Positions 34,477 to 44,500 of a stretch of DNA of 64,000 nt are shown here, piece after piece. The translations under genes and the position numbers were made by a program. Below the pieces are notes generated by a model. That model had not been told where the DNA came from. It worked only from the letters and a program-made list of their open reading frames with translations, and ran no database searches. Numbering within the stretch: position 1 is the first letter of the stretch; every line of letters begins with the position of its first letter. Source of the DNA: Porites lobata (taxonomy: Eukaryota > Cnidaria > Anthozoa > Scleractinia > Poritidae); contig CALNXK010000108.1 in NCBI GenBank assembly GCA_942486035.1, forward strand, positions 32,501 to 96,500, read 5' to 3'.

Positions 34477-35357
34477 ATGAAGAGAAAGATAGATTTGGTT
34501 GAAGAAGAACACGAGAGTGAACATGAAGAAAGCGAAAGTTCCGGTGATGAAAGCGAGGATGAAGAACTAAGAATAAAAGAAGAACCAAGAATAAAAGATG
34601 TTTTGAGTCATCTTTCCCGAGCAGTGTCGGTAAAGCGTGCTTCTGATTTGCTGCATAGTATGGCCGCGTCCAAAGGTATTCTTTTCTGGACTCCCAGCGG
34701 ACAATTACTTCGAAATAAACGCACTATTCCCGTCACAAACATCGCCGAGCTAGTTGAGTATCTGTTACTCCCTCATAACAATGAGGTTCCCAAGCCTCGT
34801 GCGCTGAATACGTTTCTAGATGAACTTGCAGAGTTAGGAATCGATAAAGGTTTAATCAAGAACAAAAAATTGTTAAGTGATTTAATAGAAAAGGAAAAAG
34901 GCTACCGAAATGTAGAAAATACTTCCGATAATGAGAGTAATAATGAGGAGAGTTCATCGGATATTGAAAATCAGGAGGAGGAGGACGAAGTGGCTTCTGA
35001 GAATGGCGTTGAAACTGAAGGCACCCAAGAGAGCGACAACGACACTGAAAATGATAGTGAGGAAACAGAAAGTAGTAGCCTTGAAACGTCCACCACCGTT
35101 CACTCTAAAAGTCCCTGTGGACATTGCGAAAACTTTAATGTGTACTCCACATTGATCATGAAATGTCCTAATGCTTTTGGCACGATAACTACAAGATTTG
35201 TCCTATATGCGATCACCAGATCCCCGAGGAGAGAAAATACATCAAAGAGGGCTTTCTTCGGTGTCACGATTGTGGATTAATTACACACAAAAACGGCAAG
35301 ACGTTGGAAACCAATTTTTATTCACCTTCTAAAGAGGAGAACGAAGAGGAGGTCTAA
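34477..35357 (+). pseudogene. Acidic protein with C-terminal zinc ribbon, frameshifted
   Basis: It starts with ATG (AAAATGAAG). It has an acidic N-terminus (EEEHESEHEESESSGDESED), a central helical domain (about codons 35-140, with ILFWTPSGQLL and LNTFLDELAELGIDKGL), a second acidic Ser/Glu-rich stretch, then Cys pairs. The first pair, CGHC, is in the starting frame. Beyond the T-run at 35175-35178 the Cys pairs CPIC and CHDC are in the -1 frame, which stays open to TAA at 35355-35357. A one-base loss in the T-run or a ribosomal -1 shift would explain this. The acidic/Zn-ribbon layout suggests a nucleic-acid or transcription role; that is inference. Confidence 0.6.
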
Positions 35358-35989
35358 TTTCCATCCCTTCCAAATCGCTGTGTATTCGACTCTTTTTGTC
35401 ACTGGTTTTCAATAAAGTTTTTAAAACTGTATCTCGTGTCTTGTCAATTTATTTGTCGCGTGTTTAAATTGATCCTTGTTAAGTTATCAATTGTTTGTGA
35501 TTTTACAATAATAAGTCAAGGTGCTCCCTTGGGTCTAGCTGTAGAGATGAACTAATTTGTATTCAACTTTAGACTTGTTAGCCCGCATAATTAACTGACT
35601 AACGCTAACGGCGCGTAAATTGACAAAACCATAAGCTCATCAAGCGCTGAGATTTCAATAGTTAGTCGTTTCCTCGAGATGGAACGGAGAAAACGCTTTC
35701 GTAATGGTGAGTCAAAATTGAAATAGAGAGTTTTCAGCTCCACTTTTTGCATGTGTGTATGTGTTTTGTTATATATGCGATTTTTAGCGCTAAATAAGAA
35801 GACATGTGTTGCTAGGGGATCGCATCTCTTATTCCTATTTTTATAAATAAACTTTCCACTCATTAGGAACAAAAATGGAGTTGATTTAAGAACCAAAAGA
35901 GTTAGGGTTTACTTTAGAACCACCTGTTGTTTTCTATAGAATTTTCATACCCTATGCAATACTTTCTACAGAGTCAAGTAAACAAAAAA
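35358..35989 (-). repeat. Right terminal inverted repeat of the ATPase element
   Basis: Mirror copy of 31792-32430, beginning directly after the stop of the zinc-ribbon ORF. AATAAA at 35411-35416 follows that stop by about 55 bp on the plus strand. The repeat carries the same roughly 100-codon open frame (35591-35896, minus). Mismatches are few, including some single-base indels. Confidence 0.85.
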
Positions 35990-36425
35990 GGCTTGTACTA
36001 AAAAATGGAACGCCGGAATGCCGGAACGCCGGAATACTAAAACCCGGAACACAAAATTACTAAAACCCGGAACGCATTTTAAGCTAAAAATAAATTTAAA
36101 AAAATAGATTAATTAATTAATTAATTAATTAAAACCTGTATTTCTACAACCCATAACATACTTCAATTCAAAAAGGAAAATTCTCCCAGAATCCCCACCC
36201 ACCCAGAACCCCGTCTGCCAAAAAAAAAAACTTGATTATCTTTAATTGGTAAGAACGTTTTGCAGTGATATTTATCTTTAACTGATGATTATAATGTGTT
36301 TTAAGAAACCATCTAATATTTTTTGTCGATCCTTTATTTCCGGGTGGCAAAGATTTTGGTGATGTTTCCCGCCAAAATGTAATCATGATAATGTAAGGAA
36401 CATATAGTGGTACAGTGTTGGAAAA
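35990..36425. repeat. GGAACGCCGGAAT-type repeat and TTAA array
   Basis: Short GGAACGCCGGAAT/AAACCCGGAAC units lie at about 36006-36080 and a TTAA array at 36108-36133. They abut the right TIR of the ATPase element and resemble the terminal sequence of the ISL2EU-like transposon at 40.0 kb. Confidence 0.5.
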
Positions 36426-36644
36426 ATGGACGCTTCTGCGAGGTAAGTGGGATCAATTTAATGTCGTGCCCTATTTAATAAAACGGGTACGATTATAAGA
36501 AACCGGGCTCGGTTGCCCATAAGTTCTTTATTTAAGACTCGTTTCTTTTCGTTTACTACGTTTAAGATATACAAATTATTAAATATCAGCTAAGTAATCA
36601 TTGTTTTGTGTTTAGCAGCAGTCCTGAAAGCCTGGAAAAAAGAG
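36426..36644 (+). CDS. Possible two-exon gene start
   Basis: ATG at 36426 begins a 17-nt exon (MDASA) with a GTAAGT donor. A 29-nt exon follows at 36616-36644 between TGTTTAG and GTAAGC, and keeps the frame to give MDASASSSPESLEKR. It ends in phase 1. The next exon is unknown. The Tudor-like frame at 37621 can be joined in phase through an acceptor at GACGAG, but that acceptor is weak. It has no signal peptide, so it is unlikely to be the RTK start. Confidence 0.3.
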
Positions 36645-37558
36645 GTAAGCACTTGAGTTTTGGAATGTATCGATTCAGTGTTTCATCGATTCTTCGAATA
36701 CTACTGTATTAGAGTGTTATCCTTTTCACCACTACTACTACTGTACGTTTTATTCGATCATTACAGAAACGCGCCCATTGATAAACGTCGATCGTGAAAA
36801 TGCAAATGAGAGAAAAAGCTAACAGAGAGCATGCGTAACTTAATGGAGGACCGTCATTAAAACTGTCAATCATGAAATCTACCGTGCATGTTGCATTGTT
36901 CTTGCCAGACGACCGAGACGAGGTGGTAAAAAACGAAAACAATAGAAGGCTTTTCTTAATTACTCTTTATTGTTACAAAGTCACTCGGTTGTAACATTCA
37001 ATTTGCGCTCTTAATCCGCCGACTTTTTAAACTAAGTATAAGATTACACGTTCCAGAGGTTTTTTTCTTATCTAATTCCTGAAAGTTCGCGACAAAGGGT
37101 CGAAAAAAACAAAAAAATAACCAGCAACGATCACTGTAGATTTCGCTTTCAACATTTTTCAACGCTTTGAATATGACTAAATGAAGTCTTCTAGAATTCA
37201 GAATTAATATATCTCACTTTATTCTATGGATTTACAACAACTTACATAAAATTTGCAATCACTTGCACTCGCAAAGCTTTCGGACTTGGCGACATTTCGT
37301 GGCAATACAGAACGTTGAATCAATATGCCGTAATATCGAGGTTTTTGAGGGATAAAACCGGCAAAATACTTTAATGCTGTTATTTCTGTGATGAGTATTT
37401 ACGCTACTTTTCACTTTTGTATTTTAAAGAACGATACGCCAGCAAACAGTTCGTTGTTTTAACCTTTCTGCTCGATCAAGCGAGTGATTGGAAAAAACCA
37501 ATGAACAACCTTGTCCCCAAGTCCCATTGACTAAGTAACCATAGAGACAATAAACAAA

Positions 37559-37567
37559 TATATAAAG
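37559..37567 (+). promoter_or_regulatory. TATA box upstream of the Tudor-like ORF
   Basis: TATATAAAG lies 54 bp before the ATG at 37621, a normal TATA-to-start-codon distance for a short 5' UTR. Confidence 0.4.
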
Positions 37568-37620
37568 CGTCGTTTGTTTGATATCTCACTCATAAATCGC
37601 TTCCCATACGACGAGTTACA

Positions 37621-37857
37621 ATGTCTTTCGAAATCGGAAAGAAATGCGAAGGTCTTCATGAAGGCCGTTGGTATGTTTGTACCATTCTTGCATGTGAAAA
37701 AGACGGATATAGCGTTACGTTTGACGGATGGAGTCGAAAATTCGATACCGTTCTCGCTCCTGAATTTGTTCGCCCGCGCTCTACGATTGACAGTCGGAAG
37801 AGGAATTACTTCATATATACTTCACATAATAAAATATTTATAAGGGAGAGCTTGTGA
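37621..37857 (+). CDS. Small Tudor/chromo-barrel-like protein (78 aa)
   Basis: ATG with context TTACAATG. Residues 3-50 follow the pattern of a Tudor-type barrel: G-K-K-C-E-G at strand 1, then RWYVCTILACEKDGYSVTF, then DGWSRKFDTVL. Aromatics W17, Y18, F34, W37 and F41 could form a cage for methylated lysine or arginine. The C-terminal 25 residues are basic and undistinguished. It may be complete or be one exon of the gene starting at 36426. The family call is by pattern only. Confidence 0.4.
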   Translation: MSFEIGKKCEGLHEGRWYVCTILACEKDGYSVTFDGWSRKFDTVLAPEFVRPRSTIDSRKRNYFIYTSHNKIFIRESL

Positions 37858-38288
37858 GCCGTTTGCCTTGAGTTTTAACTGCCAAAAGGTTTAAGCTATA
37901 TAGCGAATTATATCATTGATAATTTCATTATGTGCCATCTTTACGAACATCCGATCAAAAAGGTTATGACGGTACAAACCCCCGGGGCTGTGGGAAATTG
38001 AAACACAAGTATAGATGTTGACCTTGAAACGTTTTTGTATTTGCAACGGAGGTGACCGTCTTCAGATAGCATCGTTTAATGGCAATGTACATTTACGCAA
38101 ACCTGGGGTCAATTTAATGTAACTTACAATACAGGTGTACCTGTTATTTTCAGACCCTCAAACAATGGCTACACTTGTGAGTTACACTTGTAAAAGTTTT
38201 ATGAAATTGACCTCTGGAAGTTTTTGTCCTAAAACGTCCATGTCAACTTCTTAAGGTCTTCATTTACTATCCTTTTTTGACTTGTTAG

Positions 38289-38525
38289 GTCCACCAAATA
38301 TAACACTCGTATCTCATAATCAGACAGCAAATGAGGGAGATAAGGCGATACTTAACTGTACAGCTGATGGTAATCCACGTCCAAACATCACATGGACAAG
38401 ACTCGCTAGTAACAGTCACGTCACCTTTCCTCTGGCCGTCAGGAGACAAGATGAAGGAGGTTACAGATGCACTGCTGATAATGGTTTTGGTATTAAAATC
38501 CGTGATGTCTTCATTATTGTACAAT
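38289..38525 (+). CDS. RTK(+) exon: Ig domain 1
   Basis: Acceptor TTGTTAG and donor GTGAGT; phase 1-1. It encodes PPNITLV, Cys in ILNCTADG, Trp in ITWTRL and Y-x-C in GGYRCTADNGFG. It is closest to the minus-strand Ig exon. Confidence 0.9.
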
Positions 38526-41500
38526 GTGAGTACGATTATTTATTTCATGATGCATGGCGATTTGGAATGGACTATGGTCTCAGCTAGCAGTAAAAGCAGT
38601 TAAACCTATCAAATGAAATCAGTGTCCTCTGATGATCACCTTTTTTTTCCGATAAGAAAGACGTACATTTGCTATACTATGGTACATGAGTTTAACTGGT
38701 AAACTGTAAGTTAGTGACGTAAGTTATATATTTATTTAATCATTTTCCTTCACTCTATTTTAAGGCTCATTATATTCGTACGAAAACTTAAAACAATTAT
38801 TGGTAGTTTTTTGCCGACATTTTTTTGTCGCCCTCATGTGGTACCTTGGTAGAAAGCAGTCATTTTTCCTCCCCTAACTTAAGAAAAAATAAATAAATAA
38901 ACAAAGACTAAAACAACAAAGAAATTAATTGCAACGTACTATCAGTGTTAAGAGAACAATCACAACACAGCTAAGCCCTTTAGTTTTGCATCGAAAAAAA
39001 TAGCATTACTCATAGTCTATGATTGGTGGCATGATTGTATTTCACAGATGCAGCTACAGTAAAGACGGTCGCTCCTGTAACATCCTATTCTTGGATTGGA
39101 CAAACTGTAAAATTGACTTGTAAGGCAGATGGTTCCCGACGCCAACCTTATCTTGGAAAAGCCCGAGTGGGAGAGTAATAAAGCAAGAAACAACAACATT
39201 GAAAACAACAGTAAATGTGCCGATGAAAAGTGATCAGGACTTTGGTAATTACACATGCGAGGCCACTAATGATGTTAATACTGAAACAAGCACAGTGCAG
39301 GTGCAGCAGATAAGTAAGTGGAATCTCTTTTCCTTTGTTGTATATAAATAATATAGATTTAGCCAGGGCTAAAAGCGAGGCTCCTATTAATAAATTTATA
39401 ATTTAAATCAAACAATAAACTTGTATTCAACAATTCAGTTAACTTTAAAGCACATTTATGTGACTTTTGAGGGAAAGGCTAAGTGATTCTAGAGAAAAAT
39501 AATTTGCAAACATCCCAAGAATGAACCAAATCTTACATCCAGTTGACAGCCTCATATGTACACCCAAAAACTGGTAATCATCTTCGATCACACTTAAGAG
39601 CCACAGTGGCTCTTGATCACCGTAGATTAATTAGGCCTGGAAAAAATTCAGGCCGAATTTTTTGCGTTCGACAAGTTTACTTTACAAAATCTTGCCAATC
39701 TGGGTGCGTGTAAACCAACCTTTTATACCATTTGTACATCACATCTGAGGTGAAACAGTGCTATGCATTATTTCACAATTTTGCAATACAAAGTGCACTC
39801 ATTAAGGACGATGGAAGTACGCGTGGCCTTTGAGCTAAACCGTTAAAAAATTTCCAAAATCATCTATAGGGCCATCCGGTTCTCACTTTTGTAGTGCGAG
39901 CTGTGGCGAGTGTTTGAATGAACATTAACAGAGTTACGCTCCAACATAATAAAGAATTTATTATGTTTATTTTTTATTTTAAAATGGTTTTACGCGCGGC
40001 ATTTTGAGGGGCGTATGGAAAAACAGGAATCCGGAATTTGGAACCGGAGCCAGAAACGGAAACGGAACCGGAACCGGAACCCAAACCTAAGAAATAAAAC
40101 TTGGAGACGTTTCTGTCTTAAGAGTGTCAGTAATAATTGTTGCTCGATCAAGACTTTTCATCCCCACATTATATTTATTTATTGTTATTATATTTTTTGC
40201 TGTCGCATTTTTTGCGTACGGCGCAAAAGTTTTCTTCGAGAATTTCATATACGCGTGAGCGTTGCAACTTGGGATCAGGATTGACATGAATACTCCTCCT
40301 CCCTTTGCCGCCTTTTCCTCACAATGGATGAAACACGGAGCCCTTTTAAGAAATGAGTAACTCAGGCTCAAGAGAAGGAAATGAATAAAACAGCGGTCTT
40401 AAACATACACCCTATGCAGAACGAAAAGAGACTGAGAGCGATCAACTTGAAAACGAGGCCAGTTGGGCCTGGTAAATAAGAATGGCCGCCTGATGTGAAG
40501 GGCGCCAGTTTTTGAAAATGCCGCAAAATTGTTGTGTTCCAAACTGTACCAAAAAGAAATACAGAACCGAAAACGGGGAGAAAATTTCTTACTTGAAGTT
40601 TCCAGACGACGTTATCCTCAAAAAACGTTGGCTCCCTGCCATTCGTCGAGACGAAGGAAAAGCGCTTAGAGTCAACCAAAACACGAAGATCTGTTCTCGT
40701 CATTTTAAGCCCGAGGACTTGGTTAAAGCTGTTGGAGGTCAGCGTGTTTATGTAAAGGCAGGGGTAATTCCATCTCGATTTTCGTGGTCCAAAGGTTCTC
40801 CGAAAAAGCGAGCACCTCCTAAATGTCGCAATCTTTCGTCTACAACAGAGTGTTCAAACAAGGAGTTGCAATCATCTCAAAGTCAAACAACTGCAGATGC
40901 AGCTGAAACAACTTCTGAAACCTGTACTTCATCAGCAGCTTTTAGTTATCATGATGTGGAAGACAGCTTAAGTTCGTGTGAAGATCAAACAGAAGAAGTT
41001 AAAAAACTTGAAGGAATTCGAGGTTTTGAACTTGAAAATGCGAAGTTAAAGGCTGAAATAGAGGTATTAAAACGCCAGAGGAGCCTTAAAGATTCCCGCC
41101 TTTTTCAGCTACGCAATTTTACTACCGACGAGGACATTGCCTTTTATACGGGATTTCCTAATTTAGCAACATTTAATGCTGTGTTGAATTTTTAAATACT
41201 GGATCGAAAGGGGAAAACATTAGGTACTGTTCATCAAAAGAAAGAACTGTCCAAAAGGAGTTTTACGATAGTGGAAACGAGGAACCAGAGGGATGTACTA
41301 GCATAGGTAGACGAAGAAGCTTAGAACCCAGAGAGGAGTTCTTCCTTGTTCTTTGCAGACTGAGAAGGGGATTTGCAGAAAAACATCTAGCTCACTTGTT
41401 TGGTATTTCGCAGTCGACAGTAAGCAGAACATTCCTTTCTTGGATAAATTACATGTATTTAAAATTTGGTCAAGTATCTATATGGCCTAATAGGGAGGTT

Positions 41501-44500
41501 ATAAGAGCTACAATGCCTGACAGCTTTAAAGAGAAATACTCTTGCACCCGTGTAATAATCGATCGTACAGAAATTAGATGCCAAATGCCTTCCAGCCTTC
41601 TGTTGAATTCCAAATTGTTCAGCTCCTATAAGAACCATGTAACTCTAAAAGGCTTAGTTGGAATTGCTCCCAGTGGAGCTATAACTTTTATCAGTCAGCT
41701 ATATAGTGGAAGCATTTCCGATCGCGAAATTGTTGAACTAAGTGGTTTCCTGAAGTTAGAATTTGACAATGGTGACACCGTGATGGCCGAACATTCCCCC
41801 CTTTTTAGGGTCTAATAGCCAAATGACAGCAGAAGATGTTATCAAGACTCAAGAAATTGCTTCTGTTAGAATACACGTTGAACGGGCCATCAATAAAATC
41901 AAGAATTTTCACTTATGGGATAGTGTTGTACCCCTCAGTTTGTTTGGGGTAGTAAACCAAATGTGGAATGTCTGTGCCTTTTTATGTAACATTCAGGACC
42001 CTCTTATTTCCACTTAACACTGAGTTAGGCAGAGCTCTGAGGCACACTACAGAATTTCGGCCAATTTAATAAATGTAAACCTGCTTATCCACCTCAGGTC
42101 AAATATTCTCTAAACCAACTAAAACTAAGAATGTGATTCGCTTGCTTTCAGTCCCAAACACTTAAAAGATGTCAGCTTTTACACGTAGTTCTAAAGAGCT
42201 TAAAATCAAAGAATAAAGAAAGCTATCTTATTATACAGACCATGTTGGTTGATACTCTGTTTTAAACATATAAGTTAGGTATGAGATACAAAATTTCTCT
42301 TTACTCGTGCCAAGATTAGATTAGGGTAGTTAACCCTTCTAATGGTCACTGAACTCCACAGAAGCTGGTGCTATGAAATGTTCAAAATAGCTCTTCTTTA
42401 GGCCTTCATTCAATACGTCCCAGAATTGAGGATCAGATGTGATCTTCTCTATACTCATGCCTTTGTTAGTATAGATAACAAAGTCACACCAACTTGCTCC
42501 TGTAATACCTAGTTGACCCTGTATCTGAAAGTAGTACTGGTGCCCCCTTTTTAGCCTCGGATTTCCATTTACATTTTCTGCATAAAAAGTTTCATCGGCC
42601 AATGCTTCTGAAGGACTCACATGAAATTTAGAGTAGGGACATTTAACCTCTACCAGCCCAAAAGGCTTGCTACAGCCTCGGTCAATGACCTTGCCATCTG
42701 GTGATGCTGCTAAAAAGGGAGAGGCCATACTGCAACAAGGCCACTTTTGAACACTGAAACTGGGTTCCTTGTTGAAAACAATTTTTCATATTCTTTTAAG
42801 GCTACAGGCTCATAGGTTTTCCCATGTGCAGTTTGTTTGGCAGTGAATGGTTTGGGATGAAGCAGATTATTTACTAGAGTGTTATGATTCCTTTGCCTTT
42901 TTACAATTGTGTGGAAATTAGATGCTGTATACCGAAATTTCCTTTCAGCCTGCCATTCCTGTGAGGCTGCTTGTTCACTTGTTTTCTTCTCTATGGTATT
43001 AAGCTTTGCCTCATCAACAATCAAATGATCCAGGAGTGCTTCCTGGTTGCTGCTTAAATCATCTGGCTTTTCATACTGCTCAGATTGTTGCAAAGGGAAT
43101 GGAGGATATACAGAAATAGCATTTTGTTCATCATTACAGTCCACTCTAGGCACTGAGTCAATATTACAGAAAACTTGAAAATTAGACTCTGTGAACTGTA
43201 GCTGGTAACTTGCATATGAGCCACTTGGACATTTTCCAAATTTTGTTTCCTGTAAGTTGGTACCACCAGTAGACATAATTTGAGACAAGGCAAACTTAGG
43301 GTTGATCTCTTGGAGCTTGTTTTTTAACAAAGCTTCATCAGATGCTTGTGTACCCAAATTTTTCCTAGCTTCATACAACAAGCACCTTACTCCACTATCA
43401 GGGTTATACTCTGTGTCTATATTCGACTTTTTTACCTCAAGTTCCATGACAGGTTGGGGCTTGATTTTATCTCCTCTTACAGGCCTGTGCCATAGTTGTA
43501 AACTTGAAGTGCATGCCTTAGCTTGTGTCATATCAGATTCATTTTCCAAGTCCTTAATATCTTGACAACAATACAAACTGAACTTACAGAGTTTCATCAT
43601 AACAGCAAGCACATGATTGCAAAAACCAACAGATCCTGCTACACATGTACACGAAGCATATTTAACAACTCCACTCACTAAACAAAGTGCAACTTGTAAT
43701 TTGTGGGGTGGCTCATTTTTTTTAAAGCTATGGTAACACAAGCATTTGAAATAGAAATATTGGTCATCACTTGCGCAAGTTAAGTCTTTCAGGTATTCAT
43801 CATCAAGAAATGTTTTTGCCTTTTCCCTGAAGCGATGCTCCGGGGATATCTTCCTCCGTAAGACTCCGAGAAAGACGGCTACTTACAGAGCCATGAGCGG
43901 CCATATTTCTAACACGTGTAAACAAGGCCCAACTAGCCTCGTTTTCAAGTTGATCGCTCCCAGTCTCTTTTCGTTCTGCATAGGGTGTATGACATACTAA
44001 TAATGGCTGTTTTTCGCGGTCAATCGGCTTCTGGTTAGTTGTAGTCTCGATCTGTCGAAAATTGCTCGACCTACAGCTGCAGTCACAGTTTATGACTGCT
44101 AGGAATAACAGTAGGATGCACTTACCTTTTTTTTTGCAAGTCACTTTCCGAATGTGAGTATACCTTTGGTATCACGATCACTGTGCTGAAAATTTCTCAA
44201 AACAATGATAACAGAGGACGCCATCTTAAATTTTATTCCCATACGGGTATCGGGAACTGGTTTCAGTGCTTCCCAGTTTTTTGGTCTCAATTTAAGTTCC
44301 GGTTCCGGTTCCGGTTCCGTTTCCGTTTCCGGCTCCGGTTCCGGATTCCGGATTCCGGCGTTTCCATACGCCCCATTTTGAGTACTCCTGCAAGCGACGT
44401 TCACTGAACGACTGAAAACAATCGGCACAGCGACTAAAATTACAATAGAGACTACTAACAATCAATAAAAGATATATAATTCGGTGAAACATATACAGAG

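Larger units (their letters stand above)
31792..35989. mobile_element. Compact 4.2-kb element with long TIRs and a viral-type packaging ATPase
   Basis: The element is bounded by inverted repeats of about 0.63 kb (31792-32430 and 35358-35989), which match closely and diverge outside TTTTTTGTTTACTTGAC. Inside are a minus-strand FtsK/HerA-type ATPase with a basic in-frame extension, and plus-strand ORFs for a 98-aa protein and an acidic protein with a zinc ribbon. The ATPase is of the kind found in Polintons/Mavericks and adintoviruses. No polymerase B, integrase, protease or capsid gene is present, so it is either a reduced derivative or a satellite-like element. No clear target-site duplication was seen. 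The TIR breakpoints are clean, but family placement is inference from one gene. Confidence 0.7.
40008..44372. mobile_element. ISL2EU/IS4EU-like DNA transposon, 4.4 kb
   Basis: The terminal inverted repeats begin GGGGCGTATGGAAA and continue as GGAACCGG-type purine-rich repeats of about 80 bp (40008-40082 and 44293-44372). ATTTTGA directly flanks both sides (40001-40007, 44373-44379), a candidate 7-bp target duplication. It carries two convergent genes, a THAP plus DDE transposase (plus strand) and a SWIM plus YqaJ nuclease protein (minus strand), the pairing known for ISL2EU/IS4EU elements. Both genes are broken, so this copy is dead. It sits in an intron of the plus-strand RTK. Confidence 0.8.

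Noticed and set aside
38155..38183. Possible mini-exon after TTATTTTCAG ending at GTGAGT
   Set aside because: The splice sites look good but its phase (ending 0) does not fit the phase-1 start of the Ig exon at 38289.
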